Source: Saccharothrix deserti (GTDB lineage Bacteria; Actinomycetota; Actinomycetes; Mycobacteriales; Pseudonocardiaceae). Taken from it: a stretch of 64,000 nt of DNA. The position numbers were made by a program, and so were the translations under genes. Positions 41,780-49,498 of this stretch are shown here, in pieces (position 1 is the first letter of the stretch; each line of letters opens with the position of its first letter). Below the pieces are notes generated by a model, which did not search any database, was not told the origin of the DNA, and saw nothing but the letters and a program-made list of their open reading frames with translations. Location: assembly GCF_009769385.1 (NCBI RefSeq), contig NZ_ML775963.1, positions 62,001 through 126,000 of the forward strand, written 5' to 3'.

Positions 41780-41930
41780 GGCCATGAAAGTTCTTCGAAT
41801 TCCACCCGACGTGGATCTGATCGAGTGTCGTCCGATGGGGTGACACTTTGCCTCGTGAATCATGGAATTTCCAGTCATCGGGACGGATGGTCGCGGCGTG
41901 TCGCCGAACGGCTTCCGACGTGCGGTGAGC
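41780..41930 (-). promoter_or_regulatory. Leader of the crp-cyclase operon, homologous to the one at 47320-47500
   Basis: Conserved blocks shared with the second locus: TTCGAATTCCAC (41794-41805), a 46-bp block at 41837-41882 about three-quarters identical and containing GGGTGACAC and AATTTCCAGT, and CGTGTCG-CGAACGGC (41897-41913). The last two blocks keep their spacing (60 versus 59 bp). The 315-bp gap 41724-42038 contains no other feature. The blocks probably include promoter and regulator sites. Confidence 0.65.
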
Positions 41931-42038
41931 TGGGCTAACCGGCGTTCACCTGAACAACAATCCACAACTGAACGCGCAAGCCAACGATTGTCGGAATACG
42001 CCGTTCGGTCGAACGCCGGCAGCCTCGGGTCCGCCGAG

Positions 42039-45014
42039 TCAGAGCAGGCTGAGTTGGGTGCCCTTGCGTTTGCGGCGCGGTTGGGGGTCGCCCAGTTGGT
42101 CGTATGACTGGAGTGCCGCGAGGAACGGGGACTTGGGGCGACCGGTCGTGTGGCTGAGGAACAGGTGTCGTTGTGCCCTGGTCATCCCCACGAACAGCAG
42201 GCGGCGTTCCTCGTCCACGGCCTCCTGGTCGTCCGTGCCCGGCCAGCGCATCGGCAGCAGACCGTCCTCGCACCCGACGATGAACACCACCGGGAACTCC
42301 AGGCCCTTCGACGCGTGCAGGGTGAGGAGGGCGATGCGGTCTGCCCGTGGGTCCCACGTGTCGACCTCGACACCCAGCGCGAGGGTGGTGTGGAAGCGTT
42401 CGAAGTCCGCGTCACAGTCGATGGCCAGGGGTTTCAGGAGTTCGTAAGCGGTGTGGTCTTCGCCGGCCACGGCACGCACGCGGTCCAGGACGGTGGCGCC
42501 CGCGGCGTATTCGAGGTCGTTCGCGATCCGCGCCACGCCGGGACGGTCGGCCAAGCGGTCGTGGGAGCGTTTCTGGAACGGCAGACCGGACTGGGTCAGG
42601 GCCTCGACCAGCGCCCGCGACTGCCGGTCCGTCCGGTACAGCACGGCGAAGTCGGAGAAGCCCAGGTTCTGCGTGCCGTCGGACACCACCCGGCCGCTGT
42701 CGAACGCGTGGAACGACGCCCCGCCCAGCACCTGCTCGATCGTCCGCGCCACGAACGCCGCCTCGGCCGCCTCCGACGACGCGTGGTGCACACCGATGGG
42801 CGCGGAACCGTGGTCCACCATCGGGCGCAGTTCCCGACCGGGCACGAGGGACGACGGCGCGATCACCTCCAGAGCACCCGTCACGACCGCCGTCGAAGAC
42901 CGGTAGTTCCTGGTCAGGTGCACGGTCCGGGCCGTCGGGAAGTCCTCCTGGAACCGCAGGAAGAAGCCGACGTCGGCACCGCGGAACCGGTAGATCGCCT
43001 GGTCCGGGTCACCGATCGCGGTCAGGTTGCCGTCGGGCGGCGCCAGCAGCCTCAGCAGCCGGTACTGCTGCTCGTCGACGTCCTGGTACTCGTCCACCGA
43101 CACCCACCGCCACCGCGCCCGGTAGGCGGCGACGAGGGAGGGCGAGTCCTCCAGCAACGACAGCGGCAGCGAGATCAGGTCGTCGAAGTCCACCAGGTCC
43201 TGCGCCCGCAACGCCTTCTTGTACCCATCGTCACCCGCGGCGATGAGCCCCCGCGCTTCCTTCTCGTCCGCGACGACGGACAGCGCCACCGCCAACTGCC
43301 GCTCCGGGTCCGCGACCTCGAACGACCCGGACAACCCCACCGACGCGTAGTGCTCGCGCAGGATCAGCACACCGAGCGCGTGGAACGTCGCAACCGTCAC
43401 CGCCGACGCGTGCGAGGGCGCGAGGACGGCCAGGCGTTCGGCCATCTCCTCCGCCGCACGCCGCGTGAACGTGATCGCCAGGCACTCGGAGGCCGGCACA
43501 CCGCGTGACGTCACCAGGTCCGCGATCCGGTGCGTCAACGTCCGCGTCTTCCCCGTCCCCGGCCCGGCGATGATCAGCAACGGCCCGCCGTCCACCTCGG
43601 CCGCCGCCCGCTGCTCCGGGTCGAGACCGTCCAGCAGGGAAGACCCGACCGGCCCCGGAGGCACAGCGACGGGAGCAGCAGCGGGAGCGACCGCAACCGG
43701 AAGAGGACGCTCCACAGTGGACGGAGCAGGCGCGGCGTAGTCGAACAGGGCGAACGCCGAACGCCGCCGCTCCAACTCCCCCGGCTCGAACACCCGGATC
43801 ACGCCGTACTCGCCGTCGTACCCCGAGTCGCGCACCACCTCACCGCGCCGCAGCCGGGTCACCGCTTCGGCCAGCAACGTCGAGTGCACGGCGATGTCGT
43901 CCACCGGGACGTCCTGCAGGATCACCAGCTCCGGCCCCAACGCCGCCGTCAGCTTGTCGATCTCACCGAGCACCTTCTTGCTCTTCGGCCCGGTGCCCAC
44001 GATCTCGCTCATGATCTCCGGCAACGGCACCAGGCTGGTGAACCCGGCCGCGCCCTCGGGCCGCGAACCGGACGGCCGGTCGGCCAGCTCCTCCACCCGG
44101 CTGAGCACCCCGACCGTCAACGGCTTGCCGCACTCGGGACAGATCCCGTTGTGCGCCGACGTCTCCTCTGGCTCCATCCGCACACCGCACTTGCGGTGCC
44201 CGTCGACGTGGTACTTCCCCTCCTCCGGGAAGAACTCCAGCGACCCGGCGAACCCGTCACCGGTCTCCAACGCCGCCCGCACCGAGTAGTAGTCCAGCTC
44301 CGTGTCGAACACCGTCGCCTCGCGCCCCAGCACCGGCGGCGAGTGCGCGTCCGAGTTGCTGACCAGCCGATACCGGTCCAGTCCGGACACCCGCCAGTTC
44401 ATCTCGGGGTCCGAAGACAACCCGGTCTCCACCGCGAAGATGTGGGACGCGAGGTCGACGTAGCAGTCCTCGATCGCGTCGAACCCGGACTTCGACCCGA
44501 GCACCGCGAACCACGGCGTCCACACGTGCGCGGGCACCAGGTAGCCGCCGCACTCCAGCGTGATCTCCAGCAGGTCGCGCGAGTCCAGCCCGAGGATCGG
44601 CCGCCCGTCCGACCCCAGGTTGCCGATCTTGGCCAACCGGGCGTTGAACCGCGCCGCCGACGACAGGTCCGGCATGTAGACGAGGTGGTGCACCTTGCGC
44701 GTGCGGTCACCGCGCTTGTAGATCGTGGAGATCTCCACCGACAGCATGAACCGCACCGGTGACGTCGCCAGCGACGGCGGCAGCGTGCGGTCGATGTCGC
44801 GGTCCAGGTCGTCGCGCAGCCGGAACAGGCCGGGCGAGGCCTCGACCAGGTTCTCGGTCAGGTGGTCGTACCAGGCGGGGTGGGTGAAATCGCCGGTGCC
44901 GACCAGCGAGATCCCCTTGCGCCGGGCCCACCAGGTCAGGTGTTCGAGATCGCAGTCGCGGCTGCAGGCCCGCGAGTACTTGGAGTGGATGTGGAGATCC
45001 GCCACAAAGCGCAC
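42039..45014 (-). CDS. PHP phosphoesterase-UvrD/PcrA helicase fusion
   Basis: A 991-residue two-part enzyme. Residues 1-280 form a PHP-type metal phosphoesterase (FVADLHIHSKYS, GTGDFTHPAW, LVPAHVWTPWFA, SNSDAHSPP). A four-Cys zinc site follows (CGVRMEPEE, CPECGKPL). From about 470 comes an SF1A helicase: GPGTGKT, DEYQDVDEQQYRLLRLL, GDPDQAIYRFRGAD, LTRNYRSS, TLHASKGLEFPVVFI and VGMTRAQRHLFLS, ending in a PcrA-like QLSLL. It probably unwinds and processes DNA in repair or defence (inference). The GTG start gives a complete PHP motif. Confidence 0.9.
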   Translation of the reverse strand: MRFVADLHIHSKYSRACSRDCDLEHLTWWARRKGISLVGTGDFTHPAWYDHLTENLVEASPGLFRLRDDLDRDIDRTLPPSLATSPVRFMLSVEISTIYKRGDRTRKVHHLVYMPDLSSAARFNARLAKIGNLGSDGRPILGLDSRDLLEITLECGGYLVPAHVWTPWFAVLGSKSGFDAIEDCYVDLASHIFAVETGLSSDPEMNWRVSGLDRYRLVSNSDAHSPPVLGREATVFDTELDYYSVRAALETGDGFAGSLEFFPEEGKYHVDGHRKCGVRMEPEETSAHNGICPECGKPLTVGVLSRVEELADRPSGSRPEGAAGFTSLVPLPEIMSEIVGTGPKSKKVLGEIDKLTAALGPELVILQDVPVDDIAVHSTLLAEAVTRLRRGEVVRDSGYDGEYGVIRVFEPGELERRRSAFALFDYAAPAPSTVERPLPVAVAPAAAPVAVPPGPVGSSLLDGLDPEQRAAAEVDGGPLLIIAGPGTGKTRTLTHRIADLVTSRGVPASECLAITFTRRAAEEMAERLAVLAPSHASAVTVATFHALGVLILREHYASVGLSGSFEVADPERQLAVALSVVADEKEARGLIAAGDDGYKKALRAQDLVDFDDLISLPLSLLEDSPSLVAAYRARWRWVSVDEYQDVDEQQYRLLRLLAPPDGNLTAIGDPDQAIYRFRGADVGFFLRFQEDFPTARTVHLTRNYRSSTAVVTGALEVIAPSSLVPGRELRPMVDHGSAPIGVHHASSEAAEAAFVARTIEQVLGGASFHAFDSGRVVSDGTQNLGFSDFAVLYRTDRQSRALVEALTQSGLPFQKRSHDRLADRPGVARIANDLEYAAGATVLDRVRAVAGEDHTAYELLKPLAIDCDADFERFHTTLALGVEVDTWDPRADRIALLTLHASKGLEFPVVFIVGCEDGLLPMRWPGTDDQEAVDEERRLLFVGMTRAQRHLFLSHTTGRPKSPFLAALQSYDQLGDPQPRRKRKGTQLSLL

Positions 45015-45089
45015 CGGCCCGATCGTAGTGACCGATCAGCACACCCCGGTGGAAGGGCTGTTCTCAACGGCCGCGCCCGACCGACAACC

Positions 45090-45131
45090 GGGCGGTGCCC
45101 GGTGGACCCCTCGAACCACCGGGCACCGCCC
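45090..45131 (-). terminator. 16-bp perfect terminator of the cyclase-SPFH operon
   Basis: GGGCGGTGCCCGGTGG (45090-45105) and CCACCGGGCACCGCCC (45116-45131) form an exact 16-bp stem with a 10-nt loop. It starts 3 bp after the stop of the small coiled-coil gene, which supports that gene as the operon's last member. Confidence 0.88.
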
Positions 45132-45134
45132 TCC

Positions 45135-45320
45135 TCACGCGGCGGGTTCGGTCACCCTCCCCTCACCGCGGAACTGGGTCGCGAGCCGTTCGATCTCGTC
45201 GTCCACCTCGCGTTCGCGCTGGTACTGCGCTTGCCGGCGGGCTTCCTCCTCCCGCGCGACCCGGGCCAGGCGGTGCCGCTCCAGCCGTTCGACGCGCGCT
45301 TCGACCACCGCCCCGACCAC
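45135..45320 (-). CDS. Small charged coiled-coil protein, possibly frame-disrupted
   Basis: 61 residues, strongly helical and charged: VERLERHRLARVAREEEARR, then QREREVDDEIERLATQF. No family is recognised. It ends 3 bp before a strong terminator. The GTG at 45320 has a GGGG ribosome site. However, an ATG at 45373 overlaps the SPFH stop as a coupled start would, opens MRSEQLPVDLSERRD, and then runs into a wrong frame at a duplicated GGGGCGGTGGTC (around 45320-45343). The true gene may be 45135-45373 with one frameshift. Confidence 0.45.
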   Translation of the reverse strand: MVGAVVEARVERLERHRLARVAREEEARRQAQYQREREVDDEIERLATQFRGEGRVTEPAA

Positions 45321-45362
45321 CGCCCCGCGTCACGCCGTTCGGACAGGTCGACGGGGAGCTGC

Positions 45363-46343
45363 TCAGACCTCATCCTCTTCCCTCACGTCGTCCACCGGCT
45401 CGTCGGCGGGCAGTCCCGGCGGCAGCGGTCCGGCCGTCAGCTGGTCCAGCAGCCCGTCGACGCCGACGTTCGCGGTGTCCAGGTGGCCGCGCCGGGCCAG
45501 CTCCCGGACCAGGGCGAGCTTGGTGTCGAGCATCCGGCGCCGGTCCTCGCGGCTCGCCTTCTCCCGGCGCTGCTCGTCGTCCCGCTTCCACCGCAGCAGG
45601 CGCAACTGGTCGTCGCGTTCCCACTGCCGACGGCGCAGTTCGTCGTGCTGCCGTGCGGTCAGCAGCGCCTGGTGCAGCTGGGTTTCCACCTCCAGGTCGT
45701 GCCGGTGGTGCTGCCGGGTCTGCTCCACGGTCCGGTCCAAGGTCTGGTCGCGGACCTGGCCGCGTCTGCGCTTCTCGAACTCCACCAGCTCGTCCGGGGT
45801 CAGCACCTCGACGCTCGCCAGTCGCACCGCCACACCGCGCACCACGACCGGCCGGACCTCGGTGAACGCCCGCACCTGCGCGGCCACCACCCGGCGCACC
45901 TCGTTGATCTCGGACAGCCTGTGCTCCAAGCCCAGCTCGAACGTCCGGTGGTGGCCCGTCAGGTAGCTGGTCAGCAGCGTCTCGGCGTGCTCCAACCCGT
46001 CCCGCACGACGGCGACCGGGTCCAGCACGGTGCAGGTGAACGTGACCCGCACGGTGAAGTCGGCGGCCTCGGCGGACGGGATGCGCAGCGACACCACGAC
46101 CGGCACGTCCCGGCCCAGGTCGACCACGCTGACGTGGGCAGCGCGCACGACCTGCTCGTCGGCGAGCCCGAGCCGGCCCGCGTCCACGAAGTAGTCGCCG
46201 TCCACCCGGAACACCATCACCTCGTGCGCGGCGGGCTTGGGCAGCTCGGCGAGATCACGGCGGCGTCTGCCCACCCGCAACGGCCCGCGCCCCGCCGTCG
46301 GGTCCAGCGTGCGGTGCTCCACGATGGGGTACTGCCTGGTCAT
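45363..46343 (-). CDS. SPFH/band-7-like protein with charged coiled coil
   Basis: A 326-residue soluble protein. Residues about 40-190 resemble an SPFH/prohibitin domain (VSVVDLGRDVPVVVSLRIPS, RVTFTCTVLDPVAVV, VVVRGVAVRLASVEVLTPDE), followed by a long charged helix (190-290) and an acidic tail. No membrane segment is visible, unlike flotillins and stomatins. SPFH proteins build membrane-associated oligomeric scaffolds. It lies in an operon between the cyclase-fold gene and a small coiled-coil gene. ATG 46343 has GAGGAACC upstream. The family call is by pattern only. Confidence 0.55.
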   Translation of the reverse strand: MTRQYPIVEHRTLDPTAGRGPLRVGRRRRDLAELPKPAAHEVMVFRVDGDYFVDAGRLGLADEQVVRAAHVSVVDLGRDVPVVVSLRIPSAEAADFTVRVTFTCTVLDPVAVVRDGLEHAETLLTSYLTGHHRTFELGLEHRLSEINEVRRVVAAQVRAFTEVRPVVVRGVAVRLASVEVLTPDELVEFEKRRRGQVRDQTLDRTVEQTRQHHRHDLEVETQLHQALLTARQHDELRRRQWERDDQLRLLRWKRDDEQRREKASREDRRRMLDTKLALVRELARRGHLDTANVGVDGLLDQLTAGPLPPGLPADEPVDDVREEDEV

Positions 46344-46460
46344 CGATCCGGTTCCTCTTCCGATCGTGGGTTCGGCTTGTCCAGCGCGGTGAGCAGCACG
46401 TCGACCAGCGGTTCCCGGTCGGTGCGCGCCGCAGATCTCGCGTTCCTCAGTCGCGGTCAT
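46340..46460 (-). pseudogene. Micro-gene between cyclase and SPFH genes, frame-disrupted
   Basis: An ATG at 46460 overlaps the cyclase stop, and a TGA at 46340-46342 overlaps the SPFH ATG (ATGA), exactly as a coupled small gene would. But the interval is 121 nt, one base off a continuous frame. The first frame reads MTATEERE; the last reads AARTDREPLVDVLLTALD and on to the TGA. The second part looks like a real helical segment. Either a frameshifted micro-gene or a sequence error. Confidence 0.4.
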
Positions 46461-47193
46461 CGGACCTCGACAGGCCGAACACGGAGTTCTGCGCGTGCAC
46501 CGCCGCGTTGAACTGGAGGATCGTGTCCGCGAGCTTCGCGGGCGACGGCGCCGGCCCGTGCGGCACGGCGCCCGACCGCGGCACGGCGTCCCGCCGGGGC
46601 ACCTCATCGGCGGGCACGTAGACCCAGCCGGTCTGCCGGAAGTCCTTGACCTCCACCTCGATCGGCCGGAACTCCAACCGCCCGAGCCCGCGCTCGCCGT
46701 CGACCACCACGTCCGAGTGGAACCGGTCGGAGACGATCAGCCCGAAGTCCTGCCCCGGCGCGGCGGCCACGGCCTGCCGGAACGCGGGCGCGTCGATCAG
46801 CCGCGCCGTGGTCGCCACCGCCCGGCCGCCGATGTTCGGCGGGTTGACCACCGTCTCCCCGTGGTCCAACGCCATCCGCACGCGCAGGCGGTGGTCCTCG
46901 TTGACCGGCTTGTTCACCTCGCCGAGCGCGATGGCCGTCTCGCGCAGCACGAAGTCCGCCAGCAGCCAGGCCTTCGCCACGGCGGCCCCGACCAGGAGAG
47001 TCGCGCTGTCGCCGTCCACCCTGAGGTAGGACGACTCGGCGACCGGGTAGGCGGCCGAGTGCTCGATCGCGCGGTCCACGACGGCCCGTAACGCGCGGTC
47101 CAGGTAAACCTGCCGATCCCGACCGCCGGCGCTGGAACCCACGATGTCCAACCGCAGCACGCTGCGGTCCAGTGCAAGTGATGAACGTGTCAC
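46447..47193 (-). CDS. Class III nucleotidyl-cyclase-fold protein, copy B
   Basis: A 248-residue paralogue of the protein at 40364, nearly half identical by eye. It has VLRLDIVGSSAGG (metal Asp16), RVDGDSATLLVGA, LRVRMALDHGETVVNPPNIG, VATTARLIDA and FGLIVSDRFHSDVV, then a conserved VEVKDFRQTGWVYVP end. A Pro/Arg-rich tail of about 50 residues follows, absent in copy A. As in copy A the usual transition-state Asn is replaced, while metal Asps and Arg remain. GTG 47193 has GGAGAG at good distance; ATG 47229 would add 12 residues. It heads an operon with the SPFH-like protein. Confidence 0.65.
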   Translation of the reverse strand: MTRSSLALDRSVLRLDIVGSSAGGRDRQVYLDRALRAVVDRAIEHSAAYPVAESSYLRVDGDSATLLVGAAVAKAWLLADFVLRETAIALGEVNKPVNEDHRLRVRMALDHGETVVNPPNIGGRAVATTARLIDAPAFRQAVAAAPGQDFGLIVSDRFHSDVVVDGERGLGRLEFRPIEVEVKDFRQTGWVYVPADEVPRRDAVPRSGAVPHGPAPSPAKLADTILQFNAAVHAQNSVFGLSRSDDRD

Positions 47194-47226
47194 GATGTCT
47201 CTCCGGGAGCGTGGAGTCTGGTGGCT

Positions 47227-47500
47227 CATCCCGTGATGGGTTTTCCGTAGTTCTGCGGTGAATCGGGCCGAATTCCACTCGAACGGGAAAGCCTGTCCGC
47301 CGCCAGACGTGAAGAACTGTTCGAATTCCACTCGGCCAGACGTGCGCGCACGCTACGCAGACCGACACCAGTGCCGATCCCCGCACTTCAGCCAAGCCGG
47401 GTTTCACTCGATTGGGTGACACCTTGCCGTGCGAACGACACAATTTCCAGTTACCGGGGCGTAAGGCTCCCACGTGTCGACGAACGGCATCCGGAATTCA
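47227..47500 (-). promoter_or_regulatory. Leader of the cyclase-SPFH operon, paralogous to the crp-cyclase leader
   Basis: The far blocks match the crp leader: CGTGTCGACGAACGGC (47473-47488), a 46-bp block at 47414-47459, and TTCGAATTCCAC (47320-47331). The near block 47227-47261 matches 41047-41081, the end of the crp gene, at 27 of 35 positions. The intervening crp coding sequence is absent. A second GAATTCCACTCG lies at 47270-47281. Confidence 0.65.
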
Positions 47501-47792
47501 GCCGGCACGAACTGCCGGGCAGTACACCCGAACCACAACCCACAACGAGAAACAAAAGCCCACAACCGCAATTCGGCACACGACAAGCCCTCACAAAAGC
47601 CGAACACGAGGGATTCTTCGGGTTATTCCGAGCACCATCACCCGCGCGGGGGATTTGCGCCAAACGCAACCGCATACGGATGGGGGTCCGGGGACGAAGC
47701 CCGCCGGGCGGGGCGTGGGGGTTGCACCCCCGGAAACACAACGGAGCGAGCCGGTTCGCGCTTTCCGCGAACACAACTCGCCCCGAGTGGAG
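47501..47792. other. Gene-free stretch next to tRNA-Ala
   Basis: The left half (47521-47640) is markedly AT-richer than its surroundings; the right half is GC-rich with a GGGGGTTGCACCCCC hairpin (47721-47735). No frame with a ribosome site or family similarity is seen. Confidence 0.5.
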
Positions 47793-47865
47793 TGGAGCTG
47801 AGGGGAATCGAACCCCTGACCTACTCGATGCGAACGAGTCGCGCTACCAACTGCGCTACAGCCCC
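47793..47865 (-). tRNA. tRNA-Ala (CGC)
   Basis: On the minus strand, acceptor GGGGCTG pairs with CAGCTCC with one G:U pair. The D arm is GCGC...GCGC. The anticodon stem ACTCG/CGAGT holds the loop TTCGCAT with anticodon CGC. The T arm is AGGGG-TTCGATT-CCCCT. Discriminator A; CCA not encoded. 73 nt. Confidence 0.95.
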
Positions 47866-47940
47866 ATGTTCAGTTGTCCGTGCTTCCGTCTTGCGGGAGG
47901 AAGCATATCAGTAGCCGGGGGGTGGTTTTGCCACCCCCCT

Positions 47941-48648
47941 CTACTCGCCTACCGCCCGTCGGTACGGGAGCGCCTCGGGGCCGTCGAGCTCCACGAACAC
48001 CGGGTCTTCGTCGTCGGCGTCCACCACGACGGTGCCGGGGCGGACGTGGTGCTGGAACCTCGGCTGCGGCGCCAAGCCGCCCTGGTCACGGGCCGTCTCA
48101 CCCTCGTGCGAGGACACGGACGGCGGCGCGACGACGGCGTGCGGCTGCGCCTCGCCCGCCTGCCGCACGGGGCGGCGTCGGGTCTGGCCGAGCCGGGACA
48201 GCCGGCGCGCGCGGATGTCCTCCTCGATCCGCACCTGGCGGCGCAGGTACCCGAGGTAGGAGACGAGCGTCACGTCGACGGCCGCGTGGCCCCACCACGC
48301 CAACGGGTAGAGCACGCCCGCGACGACACCGGTGACGAGGGCCGCCAGCAGCAGCATCCCGACGACGCGGCGGCGGAACGCGTACTTCGCCTGGGCGACG
48401 ATCGCCGCGGTCTCCGGGTCGTAGCCACCGCGTCCCGGGCGGAACGGCCGGGGCCGGACGAACACGTCGTCCACGTCCGGCTCGTCGTAGTCGTCGTACT
48501 CCTCGAACTCCGCGTCGACCTCGGGCATGGCGTCGTACTCCTCCTCCATGCTGCCGCGCGACGTGTCGGCGCGCTTGCGCGCGACCAACGGCACGAGGAC
48601 GACCAACCAGGCCACGACCAGTCCCACGACGATCAGCGAGCTCGGCAT
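47941..48648 (-). CDS. glpR: Gephyrin-like protein receptor GlpR (membrane protein)
   Basis: A 235-residue membrane protein with an N-terminal helix (SLIVVGLVVAWLVVLVPLV), an acidic cytoplasmic segment rich in Asp/Glu (about 30-65), a conserved FRPGRGGYDPE, and a central pair of helices (VVGMLLLAALVTGVVAGVL). This architecture and its place beside rimJ and the MoeA-like gene match the membrane receptor of Glp described in Corynebacterium, where Glp links FtsZ to the membrane at division. ATG 48648 is chosen: GGAGGTGA lies just upstream. Confidence 0.8.
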   Translation of the reverse strand: MPSSLIVVGLVVAWLVVLVPLVARKRADTSRGSMEEEYDAMPEVDAEFEEYDDYDEPDVDDVFVRPRPFRPGRGGYDPETAAIVAQAKYAFRRRVVGMLLLAALVTGVVAGVLYPLAWWGHAAVDVTLVSYLGYLRRQVRIEEDIRARRLSRLGQTRRRPVRQAGEAQPHAVVAPPSVSSHEGETARDQGGLAPQPRFQHHVRPGTVVVDADDEDPVFVELDGPEALPYRRAVGE

Positions 48649-48807
48649 CCCCGTCACCTCCCCCTAACCCCGCGGCGCGCTCGGTGCACACGCCACGCTA
48701 GTCACAACAGTCACACCTGTGTCGGAGGCACGCCGACTGGCGTACGTACCAAAGTGTGGTGTATCACCCACTTTCGGGTGACCCGATTAAGCCACACAGC
48801 CCGAGGA

Positions 48808-49464
48808 TCAGGCTGTTCGGGCGTATCCCTGTGCGACCAGTCGGCGTACCAATCCCTCCGGAGAAGCCTCTTCGGCCGTCATCGCGAAGCACAGGTGGTC
48901 ACGCCAGTCGCCCGCCACGTCGAGGTACCGGAGGAACAGCCCTTCCTCGCGGAAACCGGCCTTGGCGAGCACCCGGAGGCTGGCCAGGTTCTCCGGCCGG
49001 ACGGTCGCCTCCAGCCGGTGCAGGCCGCCCTCGCCGAAGCAGTGGTCGACCACGAGGGCGAGCGCCGCCGTGGCCACGCCGCCGCGCGCCCGGTCGGCCG
49101 CCACCCAGTAGCCGACCCACGCCGAGCGCAGCGAGCCGCGCACGATGTTGCCCACGGTGATCTGCCCGGCCAGCGCGCCGTCCACGGTGATCACGAACGG
49201 CAGCGCGTGGCCGCGCCGGGCCAGGGACTTGAGCGACGACCACTGCGCGGGCCAGGCCAGCGCCGCGTTGCGCTCGTGCCAGCCCTCGACCGCGGTGGGT
49301 TCCCAGTCCTCCAGGTACGCCCGGTCACGCAGCCTGGTCCGCGACCACGCGGACGCGTCGAGCAGCTTCGGCGGGCGCAGCGCCACCAGACCGGCGGCGA
49401 CCCGCAGCGGTCCGAGCCGCGCGGGCCAGCCGGGGTGTCGACCGCCTTCCCACGCGAGACTCAT
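48808..49464 (-). CDS. rimJ: GNAT N-acetyltransferase, RimJ-like
   Basis: A 218-residue GNAT enzyme of the RimJ/RimL type. Strands and acetyl-CoA loop: LPFVITVDGALAGQITVGNI, SAWVGYWVAADRARGGVATA, EATVRPENLASLRVLAKAGF, EEGLFLRYLDVAGDWRDHLC. It acetylates N-terminal amino groups, classically of ribosomal protein S5, but the substrate may differ. It lies 34 bp downstream of glp in the order known from M. tuberculosis moeA1-rimJ (Rv0994-Rv0995). Confidence 0.92.
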   Translation of the reverse strand: MSLAWEGGRHPGWPARLGPLRVAAGLVALRPPKLLDASAWSRTRLRDRAYLEDWEPTAVEGWHERNAALAWPAQWSSLKSLARRGHALPFVITVDGALAGQITVGNIVRGSLRSAWVGYWVAADRARGGVATAALALVVDHCFGEGGLHRLEATVRPENLASLRVLAKAGFREEGLFLRYLDVAGDWRDHLCFAMTAEEASPEGLVRRLVAQGYARTA

Positions 49465-49498
49465 CCAACCCCACCGAGTTCCGATCCTTCTTGGGTCT

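Noticed and set aside
45152..45373. A 73-codon ORF starting at the SPFH stop.
   Set aside because: After about 15 sensible residues it becomes Trp/Ser/Arg-rich noise, while another frame of the same DNA gives a good coiled coil; recorded as a possible frameshift instead.
47793..47865. tRNA-Ala as attachment site of an integrated island covering 39275-47792.
   Set aside because: No second copy of the tRNA 3' end, no integrase and no direct repeat was found at the left side; the AT-rich stretch beside it is better explained as plain intergenic DNA.
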